Origin: Anaerohabitans sp036788095
Lineage (GTDB): Bacteria; Zhuqueibacterota; Zhuqueibacteria; Residuimicrobiales; Residuimicrobiaceae
Length of the DNA stretch: 11,447 nucleotides
Assembly: GCA_036788095.1 (NCBI GenBank)
Contig: DAIQOA010000145.1
Span: 1 to 11,447, forward strand
Direction: 5' to 3'
Positions 1 through 6,634 of this stretch are shown here, in pieces (the stretch's first letter is position 1; every line of letters begins with the position of its first letter). Position numbers and translations under genes: made by a program. Under the pieces are notes generated by a model that saw nothing but the letters and a program-made list of their open reading frames with translations, was not told the DNA's origin and did no database searches.

Positions 1-323
1 GCTTTGTATCAGCGCAGGGCGAGGAATCTATCGACGAACAGCTCTTGTACCTTTCGCAGGATTGATTCGTCGCTGGATCCCTCGGCGCTTGGCTGATTCT
101 GTAAACAGGTTCAGCCATGCACTGGTTTCGCGCCTCGGGATGACAACATTATATTTTGTCATTGCGAAGACAGCAATCTCCTACGTCGTCAGTCGGGTCA
201 AGGAAGGGTCGTTACCAGAGGAGAGCAGCGGCAACCATCAGGACCGGGAGGGGTGCACGGCATTCAGCCTATACCGTCATTATTCTTGATCAATTCAATT
301 GCTTGGTGTTCACGCCTGTGTGG
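1..323. other. Gene-free left edge with repeat-like debris
   Basis: I see no credible gene in this stretch. The open frames at 62-289 and 156-344 on the plus strand lack a Shine-Dalgarno site, have no recognisable protein character and overlap each other. The base pattern is instead that of dispersed intergenic repeat debris: a GAGGAATCT block at 22-30, a GATTGATTCGTCGC block at 60-73, and a CGGGATGACAA / TTGTCATTGCGA pair between about 136 and 167. Such words are typical of the short palindromic repeats scattered between genes in many bacterial genomes (my recollection, not a search). The part from 185 to 323, downstream of the minus-strand epimerase gene, has no clear GC hairpin followed by a T run, so no intrinsic terminator could be assigned. 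Confidence 0.5.
56..184. repeat. Imperfect inverted repeat element, MITE-like, degenerate
   Basis: The left end (56-73, GCAGGATTGATTCGTCGC) and the reverse complement of the right end (164-184, reading GTAGGAGATTGCTGTCTTCGC) align with a few mismatches and a small gap, so the 129 bp segment is bounded by imperfect inverted ends. Inside it lies a perfect 7 bp hairpin: ATGACAA at 140-146 pairs with TTGTCAT at 156-162 across a 9-base A/T-rich loop. The right half contains TTGTCATTGCGAAG followed by GCAATCTC, close to a widely dispersed bacterial intergenic palindrome that I recall. No transposase is present, so this would be a non-autonomous or decayed element. A chance arrangement cannot be excluded without finding further copies in the genome. 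Confidence 0.4.
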
Positions 324-1334
324 TCACCGGGCTATGGGGGTTAGGTACTCTTTATGGCGTCGGCGGTAGAATTGCACGGTCTGTTCCACTCCGTCGGCCA
401 GATCAACCCGGGGCTGCCAGCCGGTATCTTTTATCATACGCCGGCAGGTGACGACAAACTTGCGGATGTCGATGCTCTCCCGCTGCGGCGGAAACGGGAC
501 ATGCACATAGCTGCCCTGTCCCACGGCCTTGATGACCTGTTCCACCATGTCCAGGAATTTTGTTTCCACACCGGTGCCGATCATGTAGATGTTTCCGTTG
601 GCCGCAGGCGTCACCGCGGCGGTTAAAAACGCGGCCACTACATCGTCGACATGAATGTAATCCCGCGTTTGCAGGCCGTCGCCGTACACCGTGATCGGCT
701 TGTTCTCCATGGCGTTGCGGATGAACCAGTTGAGAATGCCGTAAAAACAGTGCCGCATCTGACAGCGCGGTCCGTAAACATTATTGAGACGCAGGGAGAC
801 GGCGTCAAAGCCGTATACTTTGCCGTACAACAGCAGATATTTCTCAGCCGCCAGTTTGTTGATGCCATAGATGTCCGTGGGCAGAGTGGGATGATCCTCG
901 TCCACCGGCAGATAGACCGGTTCGCCGATCTGTCCCCGGCTGCCGGCGTAGACCACTTTGACGTCGCGATTGGTTTTTTCTATTGCACGGCACAGATTCA
1001 GAGTGCCGGTGCAGTTGATGTCCGTGTCCAGCTGCGGATCGCTCATGGAAATTTCCCGTCCCACCTGAGCCGCCATGTGAAAGATCACCTGATGCTGTTT
1101 GACCAGAGGCGCCAGCTTTTCGTAATCTCGCACATCCCCGCGAATGACCTCCACGTCCCCGGCGATCTCGGCGATATTGGCGTCGTTCCAGCCATAGGGA
1201 TCCAGACAGGCGTCAAAGATGGTCACTCTTGCGCCCAACGCGACTAATTGCTGGGCGATGTTGCTGCCGATAAATCCCAGGCCGCCGGTGATAAGGGCTT
1301 TTTTGCCCTTGAGCTCTGTGAGAGGCGCTTTCAT
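324..1334 (-). CDS. NAD-dependent epimerase/dehydratase (extended SDR, nucleotide-sugar type)
   Basis: This 336-residue cytoplasmic protein belongs to the extended short-chain dehydrogenase/reductase family acting on nucleotide-linked sugars (epimerases, dehydratases, decarboxylases). The N-terminal Rossmann motif is TGGLGFIG at residues 16-23, followed by the expected acidic residue after the second strand (FDACLDP, D41). The catalytic pair YxxxK is Y156/K160 in YGINKLAAEKY, with S132 in the YAGSRGQIG loop as the likely Ser of the triad. LRLNNVYGPR and RDYIHVDDV are the usual substrate-domain signatures. Length is normal for the family. The ATG overlaps the stop of the upstream glycosyltransferase gene by 4 bp (ATGA, 1331-1334), so translation is probably coupled. 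The exact sugar cannot be read from sequence: UDP-glucose 4-epimerase-like, GDP- or dTDP-sugar activities are all possible. Together with the glycosyltransferase it suggests synthesis of a surface glycan or glycolipid. Confidence 0.9.
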   Translation of the reverse strand: MKAPLTELKGKKALITGGLGFIGSNIAQQLVALGARVTIFDACLDPYGWNDANIAEIAGDVEVIRGDVRDYEKLAPLVKQHQVIFHMAAQVGREISMSDPQLDTDINCTGTLNLCRAIEKTNRDVKVVYAGSRGQIGEPVYLPVDEDHPTLPTDIYGINKLAAEKYLLLYGKVYGFDAVSLRLNNVYGPRCQMRHCFYGILNWFIRNAMENKPITVYGDGLQTRDYIHVDDVVAAFLTAAVTPAANGNIYMIGTGVETKFLDMVEQVIKAVGQGSYVHVPFPPQRESIDIRKFVVTCRRMIKDTGWQPRVDLADGVEQTVQFYRRRHKEYLTPIAR

Positions 1335-2386
1335 TTTTTAACCATTCCTTCCATGATCAGTACGAGCTGAAGACCCAGCTGTTCAATGGTGCAATTTTGT
1401 TCAAAAGCCGCATAGGCGTTCCGGCTGATCCTGGCAGCCAGAGCCGGATCCTGCGCCAGTCTGAGGATTGCGTCGGCAAGGGCTTTGGGATTGGCCCGTT
1501 CGATGAGCAGTGCACTCTGCTCATGCCGGAGCAGTTCCTGGACCGGTTCGTTGCGCGCCGTGATCAGCGGTTTGGCCATGGCCATGGCTTCCACCACTTT
1601 GTTAGTGGTGACGCGCAATACCCGGTCGTTGTCGCCGAATATGCCCAGACACACATCGGCCGCTGCCATGAGATCGGCCAGCTTTTCATAGGCCACCGAA
1701 TCGTAAAAGGTCACGTTGGTCAATCCCAATTCCCGCGCCAGTTTCTGATCCGCTTCGTAGGTGATGCCGCGGCCGATGATTTGAAAGCGAATCGGCTCGT
1801 TTTCCAGCAGTTTGGCCGTCTTTAATATATACGGGATACCGTGAAACGGTGCGTACTCGCCATGGAAATGGACGAGAAATTTATCCGTGTTTTTGCTTTG
1901 AGGTCTGGGGTGGATCACCTCATCGTCCACGGCCAGAAAGATCCGCGACAGCTTGTGGCCATCGACCCTGAACACATTGCAAAAAAAGTTGATGTGGCTT
2001 TGCGTCTCCAGCACCGAGTGGTCCGCCGCCAGATAGGAGAGCCAGTCGCTCAGACCATACAGCCGCGCTTTCCAGGAACCGGGCTGAGCCTTGGCCCGGT
2101 CAAACACCATGGTGTCGTAGGTGGTGATGTACATGTCGAAAAGGATGGGCTTGCGGGTGAGCAAACGGATCACCGGGAGCAAAAGCTGTCCGTAAAAACC
2201 CACCAGCACCAGATCGCAGGAGGGCGCGGTCCTCAGCGTGCGCCACAGCAGCCTGGGATAGTGTTTGAACGAGCGATCCGGCGGAAAGCAGCCGACCACC
2301 TGCACGCCCTGGCGCTGTAACGCCTTGAGCACAATCCGGGTCCGCGAATAGCCGGCTTCACGACCGGCGACATATAAAATTTTCAT
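1331..2386 (-). CDS. Glycosyltransferase, GT-B fold, GT4-like
   Basis: A 351-residue protein with the two-domain GT-B layout. The N-terminal acceptor domain opens with MKILYVAGREAGYSR. The C-terminal donor domain contains HFHGEYAPFHGI (residues 173-184), the strand RFQIIGRG, the ADVCLGIFG segment and the conserved donor-binding block NKVVEAMAMAKP (262-273), followed by a late Glu region (NEPVQELL). This resembles group 1/GT4 enzymes that transfer a sugar from a nucleotide donor to a lipid or glycan acceptor at the inner membrane. The first Glu of the usual E-x7-E motif appears to be replaced by Arg, as in divergent subgroups. I chose ATG 2386 because the homology-like start falls there and AAAAGGA lies just upstream, although closely spaced. 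A TTG at 2422 would add 12 unconvincing residues. The stop overlaps the start of the epimerase gene, so the two act together; donor and acceptor are unknown. Confidence 0.88.
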   Translation of the reverse strand: MKILYVAGREAGYSRTRIVLKALQRQGVQVVGCFPPDRSFKHYPRLLWRTLRTAPSCDLVLVGFYGQLLLPVIRLLTRKPILFDMYITTYDTMVFDRAKAQPGSWKARLYGLSDWLSYLAADHSVLETQSHINFFCNVFRVDGHKLSRIFLAVDDEVIHPRPQSKNTDKFLVHFHGEYAPFHGIPYILKTAKLLENEPIRFQIIGRGITYEADQKLARELGLTNVTFYDSVAYEKLADLMAAADVCLGIFGDNDRVLRVTTNKVVEAMAMAKPLITARNEPVQELLRHEQSALLIERANPKALADAILRLAQDPALAARISRNAYAAFEQNCTIEQLGLQLVLIMEGMVKK

Positions 2387-2498
2387 AGTCCTTTTAATTC
2401 CATCGAGTTCACTGCCTGGCAACGGCCCTGCAGCCCTGACCTTTGCATGGGCGTCATCAAGGGATTCTCTGATACACCCGCAAAGATATTATGCCCCT

Positions 2499-2527
2499 AA
2501 AATACGAAAAATCATTGACGACGACAA
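2499..2527 (-). promoter_or_regulatory. Candidate promoter for the glycosyltransferase/epimerase pair
   Basis: On the minus strand TTGTCG (2527-2522) is followed after exactly 17 bp by TATTTT (2504-2499), a fair sigma70-like match. A second A/T-rich block (CATAATAT) lies just downstream. It sits in the 150 bp gap between the URO-D gene and the glycosyltransferase gene, giving a leader of roughly 105 bases. If unused, both genes would be transcribed from the promoter of the URO-D gene upstream. No intrinsic terminator is evident in the gap. Based only on spacing and consensus likeness. Confidence 0.3.
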
Positions 2528-2536
2528 GGGCAACGT

Positions 2537-3547
2537 TCAGGTGGCCAGCGCCGCTTCTGCCATGGCCGCGACGTTCTCCGGCGGCACATTGGGCAACAGC
2601 GCCTCGTGGCTGGGGCTGACGATCCAGGATGAACCAAAAATATCGCGCAAGCGGAACACCTCATCGCGGATTTGCCGGGGTGTGGCATGAATCAGCAACT
2701 CCTGGGTGTCGATGCCGCCGATAAAAGCGATTTTTCCCTTGAAATGAGCGGCCAGGTTTTCCGCCTCCATGTCCTTGGCTTTGGCCTGCAAAGGATGCAG
2801 CGCCTCGGCGCCCAGCTCGATAATGCGGGGAATGACGCTATAGACCGACCCGCACGAATGCAACATGACCTGATACCCATAAGCATGGGCTTGATCCGCG
2901 AGTTCTTTAAAATAGGGAAAGACGAATGCATCGAACTGCCGCGGGCTGATCAGCAATCCCAACTGGCTGCCGAAATCGTTACCGAAGAAAAAGGCGTCCA
3001 TCAGGTCTCCGGCCTGTTCATAGTAACGCTGATTGGCCTGCAGATAAAAGTCCACCACTTTGCTGGTGACCGCGTGCACCACCTGGGGATGGGTGTGCAT
3101 CTTGATGAAATAATTTTCCATGCCGAAAAAGTCAGCCACGTCATGAAAAAAACAGCACCAAAAGCCGCTGGCGCGATAGACATCGCCGCGGTTGCGCAAA
3201 AGCTCCAGGGTCTCGGTAAAGTCCAGATAACGGGGATCGGGCCAGTCGAAATCCTCCACCTCATGGACGTCCTCGCAATCGGCGAAAGCGCCGGCAGCAG
3301 CCAGCGCGTTGCTGCGCCGCTGTTTGTCGAAAATGGGTTTTCCCTCCGGGTGCTTGTAAGAATTCCAGGTGGGATGAATCCAGGCCAGGTCGTCCCCCAG
3401 CTTTTGTTGCAGGGCTTCAAGGCTCTGGACGCCGAAATAGTCATAGTAGATCGGCAGGGTATCGGGATGCGGATTGCCGAGCCAGAACCCGCAGCGGGTC
3501 ACGGGCTTTTGCGCGATCAGGTCGTGGATCAGGGTGCGGGAGGTCAT
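2537..3547 (-). CDS. Uroporphyrinogen decarboxylase (URO-D) family protein, HxCG type, probable methyltransferase-like
   Basis: A 336-residue cytoplasmic TIM-barrel protein of the URO-D/MtaA superfamily (PF01208-like). Recognisable blocks are the FFFGNDFGSQLGLLISP segment (186-202) with the conserved Asp 191, the metal-site motif LHSCGS with H230 and C232, EALHPLQAKAKDME, IAFIGGIDTQELL, and a C-terminal SPSHEALLPNVPPENVAAM segment. In cobamide:CoM methyltransferases of this superfamily an HxC plus a distal Cys bind zinc; here the distal position seems to be His in SPSH. The sequence is unlike true heme-pathway HemE, so methyl transfer involving a corrinoid or folate is a better guess than uroporphyrinogen decarboxylation, but the substrate is unknown. 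Start ATG 3547 is supported by GGAG (3559-3556, minus strand) 8 bases upstream. It is transcribed divergently from the dehydrogenase/fucosidase operon, which itself ends in a second, different URO-D member. Confidence 0.85.
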   Translation of the reverse strand: MTSRTLIHDLIAQKPVTRCGFWLGNPHPDTLPIYYDYFGVQSLEALQQKLGDDLAWIHPTWNSYKHPEGKPIFDKQRRSNALAAAGAFADCEDVHEVEDFDWPDPRYLDFTETLELLRNRGDVYRASGFWCCFFHDVADFFGMENYFIKMHTHPQVVHAVTSKVVDFYLQANQRYYEQAGDLMDAFFFGNDFGSQLGLLISPRQFDAFVFPYFKELADQAHAYGYQVMLHSCGSVYSVIPRIIELGAEALHPLQAKAKDMEAENLAAHFKGKIAFIGGIDTQELLIHATPRQIRDEVFRLRDIFGSSWIVSPSHEALLPNVPPENVAAMAEAALAT

Positions 3548-3573
3548 CGAAAGGACTCCGTTTTTTTTCTAAT

Positions 3574-3602
3574 AATATACGGTCTTCGGGCCCCAATTTC
3601 AA
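3574..3602 (-). promoter_or_regulatory. Strong candidate sigma70-type promoter of the URO-D gene
   Basis: Read on the minus strand, TTGAAA (3602-3597) is followed after exactly 17 bp by TATATT (3579-3574). This would start transcription near 3567 and leave a leader of about 20 bases that includes the GGAG ribosome site of the URO-D gene. The spacing and both hexamers are close to the consensus. It lies back to back with the plus-strand promoter candidate about 100 bp away. Confidence 0.5.
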
Positions 3603-3700
3603 CTTTCTTTTCGGCTCCGGCCGGTCGTTCAGCAGACCTGCGGCGGAACGCGGTACAAAAAAATGACGGTTCATTCACCCTTGGGGAAGGAAAAATTCTT

Positions 3701-3728
3701 TTGTCTTTTACCATAAATCGTTTATATT
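3701..3728 (+). promoter_or_regulatory. Candidate promoter of the dehydrogenase/fucosidase operon
   Basis: TTGTCT (3701-3706) and TATATT (3723-3728) are separated by 16 bp on the plus strand. Transcription would begin near 3735, leaving about 30 bases before the start codon at 3765. The surrounding stretch from about 3690 to 3730 is clearly A/T-richer than the coding DNA, as expected for a promoter. No clear operator palindrome was found between the two divergent promoters. Confidence 0.4.
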
Positions 3729-3752
3729 AAGCATTCGAGCTGACCGATCCGT

Positions 3753-3758
3753 GGAGGA
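3753..3758 (+). promoter_or_regulatory. Ribosome binding site deciding the dehydrogenase start
   Basis: GGAGGA at 3753-3758 is a near-perfect Shine-Dalgarno sequence. It abuts an in-frame ATG at 3759 directly, which is too close for initiation, and lies 6 bases before the next in-frame ATG at 3765. The second ATG is therefore the likely start, shortening the protein by two residues. Confidence 0.75.
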
Positions 3759-3764
3759 ATGCGT

Positions 3765-6593
3765 ATGCTGTTCCAAGGCTATGATGCACTGTATCAAGCC
3801 CTTTCGTCTCAAATTCCCGCTTCACGTCTGTTGCACGATGATCTCAGTGTTCTGGCCTTTGGCGCCGACGCCGGCTTTTATCGCCTATTGCCCAAGCTGG
3901 TGGTCAAGGCGGAAATGGAGAATGAGGTTCAACTGATCCTGCGCGAGTGTTATGGACGCAATCTGGCGCTCACCTTTCGCGCCGCCGGAACGAGCCTGTC
4001 CGGCCAGGCGATCTCCGATTCGGTTCTGGTGATGCTGGATCAGGGATGGAAAAAAATCGAGGTACTCGATAACGGCGACAGAATCCGCCTGCAGCCTGGC
4101 GTGTTGGGCAGTGCGGCTAATGCCGCCCTGTCGCCCATGGCGAGAAAGATCGGCCCGGATCCGGCGTCCATCAACTCGGCCATGATCGGCGGCATCGTTG
4201 CCAATAACGCCGGCGGCATGTGCTGCGGCACGGAACAGAACAGCTATCACACCCTGGCCTCCCTGCGCCTGATCCTGAGCGACGGAACACTGCTCGACAC
4301 CGGCGACGCGAACTCGATCGCTGCGTTTCAATCGAGCCACGCTGATCTGCTGCTTCGCCTTTCCGCTCTGGCCCAGCGGGTGCGCAGCGATGCCGAGTTA
4401 TCCGCCCGGATTCGCAGCAAATACAAAATGAAAAACACAGTGGGCTATAGCCTCAATGCGCTGCTGGATTTTGAGGATCCGATAAAAATCATCGAACACC
4501 TGATGGTCGGCTCTGAAGGCACGCTTGGCTTCATCAGCGAGATCACCCTGCTGACGGTTCCGGATTGTGCGGAAAAAGCATCGGCGCTGATGATCTTTCC
4601 GGACATCGAACAGGCGTGCCGGGCGGTGACCGCCATGAAAAATTGTCCGGTGAATGCGGTGGAGCTGATGGACCGGGCGGCGCTGCGCTCGGTGGAAAAT
4701 AAAACCGGCATGCCCTCCTATCTCAAAACTCTGGACAAAGACGTCGCGGCTCTGCTGGTGGAAACGCGCGCCCCCATCGAAGAGCGCCTGCTGAAAAATC
4801 TCAAGGAGATCGAGTCCGCTCTGGCCGGATTTCAGACGGTGATTCCAACCGCCTTTACCCGGCAGCTGGACGAATACAGCCGACTGTGGGACATCCGTAA
4901 AGGTTTGTTTCCATCCGTGGGCGCCCTGCGCGAGACCGGAACTACGGTCATCATCGAGGATGTCGCTTTTCCGGTTCCCCGTTTGGCTGAAGCGGTGCTG
5001 GATCTGCAAAAGCTGTTCGCCACCCATGGATACGGCGACACCATCATTTTCGGCCACGCCCTGGAAGGAAGTCTGCATTTCGTTTTGAAACAGGATTTCA
5101 ACCGGCCGGCGGAGGTGGAACGATACAGCCGGTTTATGGACGCGGTGGCGTGCCTGGTGGTGGAAAAATACGACGGCGCGCTCAAAGGAGAGCATGGCAC
5201 CGGACGCAACATGGCGCCTTTTGTCGAATTTGAATGGGGTAAAAAAGCGTATGGCGTCATGCGGGAGATCAAACAGCTGCTGGACGCGAAAAACCTGCTC
5301 AACCCCGGCGTGATTCTAAACGACGATCCCAAAGCCCATCTCGCCCATCTCAAGCCGTTGCCGCCTGCGCATCCGCTCATCGATAAATGCATCGAGTGCG
5401 GCTTTTGCGAGGTGCATTGCGTCTCCAACCAACTCACGCTTTCCGCCCGCCAGCGCATTGTGGTCTATCGCGAGATCGCACGGTTGCGCGCCAGCGGCGA
5501 GGAGCCGCACCGGCTGGCCCAGCTGGTGGATGGGTATGCCTATCGCGGCCAGGAGACCTGCGCCGCCGACGGCCTCTGCGCCCGCGGTTGTCCGGTTGAA
5601 ATCAACACCGGCGAATTGATCAAAACTCTGCGACATGATCAGGCAACCGACCGCGCGAAACGTATCGCCGGCTGGATCGGCGGCCACATGGGCCAGGTTA
5701 CCGCCGGTGCGCGCTTCGGTCTGAGTCTGGTGCAGGGATTCCAACGGATCCTCGGCGACCGCTTCATGGGCGGAGTCGCCGGTGCGATGCGCACCGTGTC
5801 CGGCAAACGCATTCCGTTGTGGACCCCCTATATGCCCGGAGGCGCGCCCAGGCCCTTCGCCTCCCACCTTGGCGGTCAACGCAGCCGCCAAGTGGTCTAT
5901 TTCCCCTCCTGCATCACCCGCTCCATGGGCACAGCAGCCGGGGACGGTGAATCCATGGCAGTGACGGAAAAGACCGCCGCCCTTCTGCATAAAGCCGGAT
6001 ACGAGATCATCTATCCCGAAGCCATGGATGACCTGTGCTGTGGCATGGCGTTCGCCAGCAAGGGTTTTACCGAAGAGGGAAACCGCAAGGCCATGGAGTT
6101 GCAGCGGGCTTTGTTCAAAGCCAGCGACGACGGCAACCTGCCCATCCTTTGCGACATGAGTCCGTGTCTCTACCGGATGAAAGAGACGCTGGATAAAAAA
6201 TTGAAACTCTATGAGCCCATCGAGTTTACCTTAAAGTATCTGGCGCCATACCTTACCTTCCATCGTTTGCCGGAAACCATTGCCATTCATCCGGTCTGCA
6301 GCGCTAAAAAAATGGGACTGGAAGCCAAAATGGTCCAATTGGCCTCCCTGTGCGCTGAAAAAGTGGTGGTGCCGGAGAACAACTGCTGCGGTTTTGCCGG
6401 CGACCGCGGATTCACTCATCCCGAATTGAACCGGCATGGGCTGCGGCGGTTAAAGGAACAGCTGCCTGCTGACTGCAGCGGGGGGTACTCTACCAGCCGC
6501 ACCTGCGAAATCGGCCTGTCGCTGCACAGCGGCCTGCATTATAAATCCATTCTGTACCTGGTGGACCAGTGTACTGAGCCCAAGGCGGGCTGA
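3765..6593 (+). CDS. FAD- and Fe-S-containing D-lactate/2-hydroxyacid dehydrogenase (Dld-II/YdiJ-like)
   Basis: A 942-residue fusion of a GlcD-like flavoprotein and a GlcF-like Fe-S protein, similar in length and plan to Shewanella Dld-II and E. coli YdiJ. It would oxidise D-lactate or a related 2-hydroxyacid at the cytoplasmic face of the membrane and pass electrons to the respiratory chain. The FAD-binding half shows RAAGTSLSGQA (72-82), NNAGGMCCGTEQ, GSEGTLGF (249-256) and GEHGTGRN (475-482). A ferredoxin-like section follows: cysteines 542, 545, 548 and 552 form a full CxxCxxCxxxC cluster motif. The second motif at 599-609 (CAADGLCARGCP) has Asp where the second Cys would be, as I recall for this family. 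Two CCG-type cysteine-rich modules complete it (C716, C758-C759; C845, C874-C875). It has no signal peptide or membrane segment. It heads an operon with two exported glycan enzymes; glycolate or D-2-hydroxyglutarate are alternative substrates. Confidence 0.88.
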   Translation: MLFQGYDALYQALSSQIPASRLLHDDLSVLAFGADAGFYRLLPKLVVKAEMENEVQLILRECYGRNLALTFRAAGTSLSGQAISDSVLVMLDQGWKKIEVLDNGDRIRLQPGVLGSAANAALSPMARKIGPDPASINSAMIGGIVANNAGGMCCGTEQNSYHTLASLRLILSDGTLLDTGDANSIAAFQSSHADLLLRLSALAQRVRSDAELSARIRSKYKMKNTVGYSLNALLDFEDPIKIIEHLMVGSEGTLGFISEITLLTVPDCAEKASALMIFPDIEQACRAVTAMKNCPVNAVELMDRAALRSVENKTGMPSYLKTLDKDVAALLVETRAPIEERLLKNLKEIESALAGFQTVIPTAFTRQLDEYSRLWDIRKGLFPSVGALRETGTTVIIEDVAFPVPRLAEAVLDLQKLFATHGYGDTIIFGHALEGSLHFVLKQDFNRPAEVERYSRFMDAVACLVVEKYDGALKGEHGTGRNMAPFVEFEWGKKAYGVMREIKQLLDAKNLLNPGVILNDDPKAHLAHLKPLPPAHPLIDKCIECGFCEVHCVSNQLTLSARQRIVVYREIARLRASGEEPHRLAQLVDGYAYRGQETCAADGLCARGCPVEINTGELIKTLRHDQATDRAKRIAGWIGGHMGQVTAGARFGLSLVQGFQRILGDRFMGGVAGAMRTVSGKRIPLWTPYMPGGAPRPFASHLGGQRSRQVVYFPSCITRSMGTAAGDGESMAVTEKTAALLHKAGYEIIYPEAMDDLCCGMAFASKGFTEEGNRKAMELQRALFKASDDGNLPILCDMSPCLYRMKETLDKKLKLYEPIEFTLKYLAPYLTFHRLPETIAIHPVCSAKKMGLEAKMVQLASLCAEKVVVPENNCCGFAGDRGFTHPELNRHGLRRLKEQLPADCSGGYSTSRTCEIGLSLHSGLHYKSILYLVDQCTEPKAG

Positions 6594-6634
6594 TGGCACT
6601 GTTTAAATAGCATCACAGCATAGGGAGAAGCCTC

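Noticed and set aside
62..289. Small plus-strand open frame of 75 codons at the left edge
   Set aside because: No ribosome site, no protein-like composition, and it lies across the repeat-like element; the overlapping frame 156-344 is equally unconvincing.
287..294. TTGATCAA palindrome downstream of the epimerase gene
   Set aside because: An 8 bp palindrome is expected by chance and has no associated structure.
2387..2422. TTG-started 12-residue N-terminal extension of the glycosyltransferase
   Set aside because: The family-like start MKILYVAG falls at ATG 2386, and the extension has no supporting ribosome site.
2425..2445. GGCCCTGCAGCCC-like GC-rich sequence considered as a terminator for the URO-D gene
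   Set aside because: The stem is short and there is no T run on the minus strand after it.
2672..3730. 352-codon open frame antisense to the HSCG-type URO-D gene
   Set aside because: It is a shadow of a clearly homologous gene on the other strand; its translation shows no family motif and no start signal.
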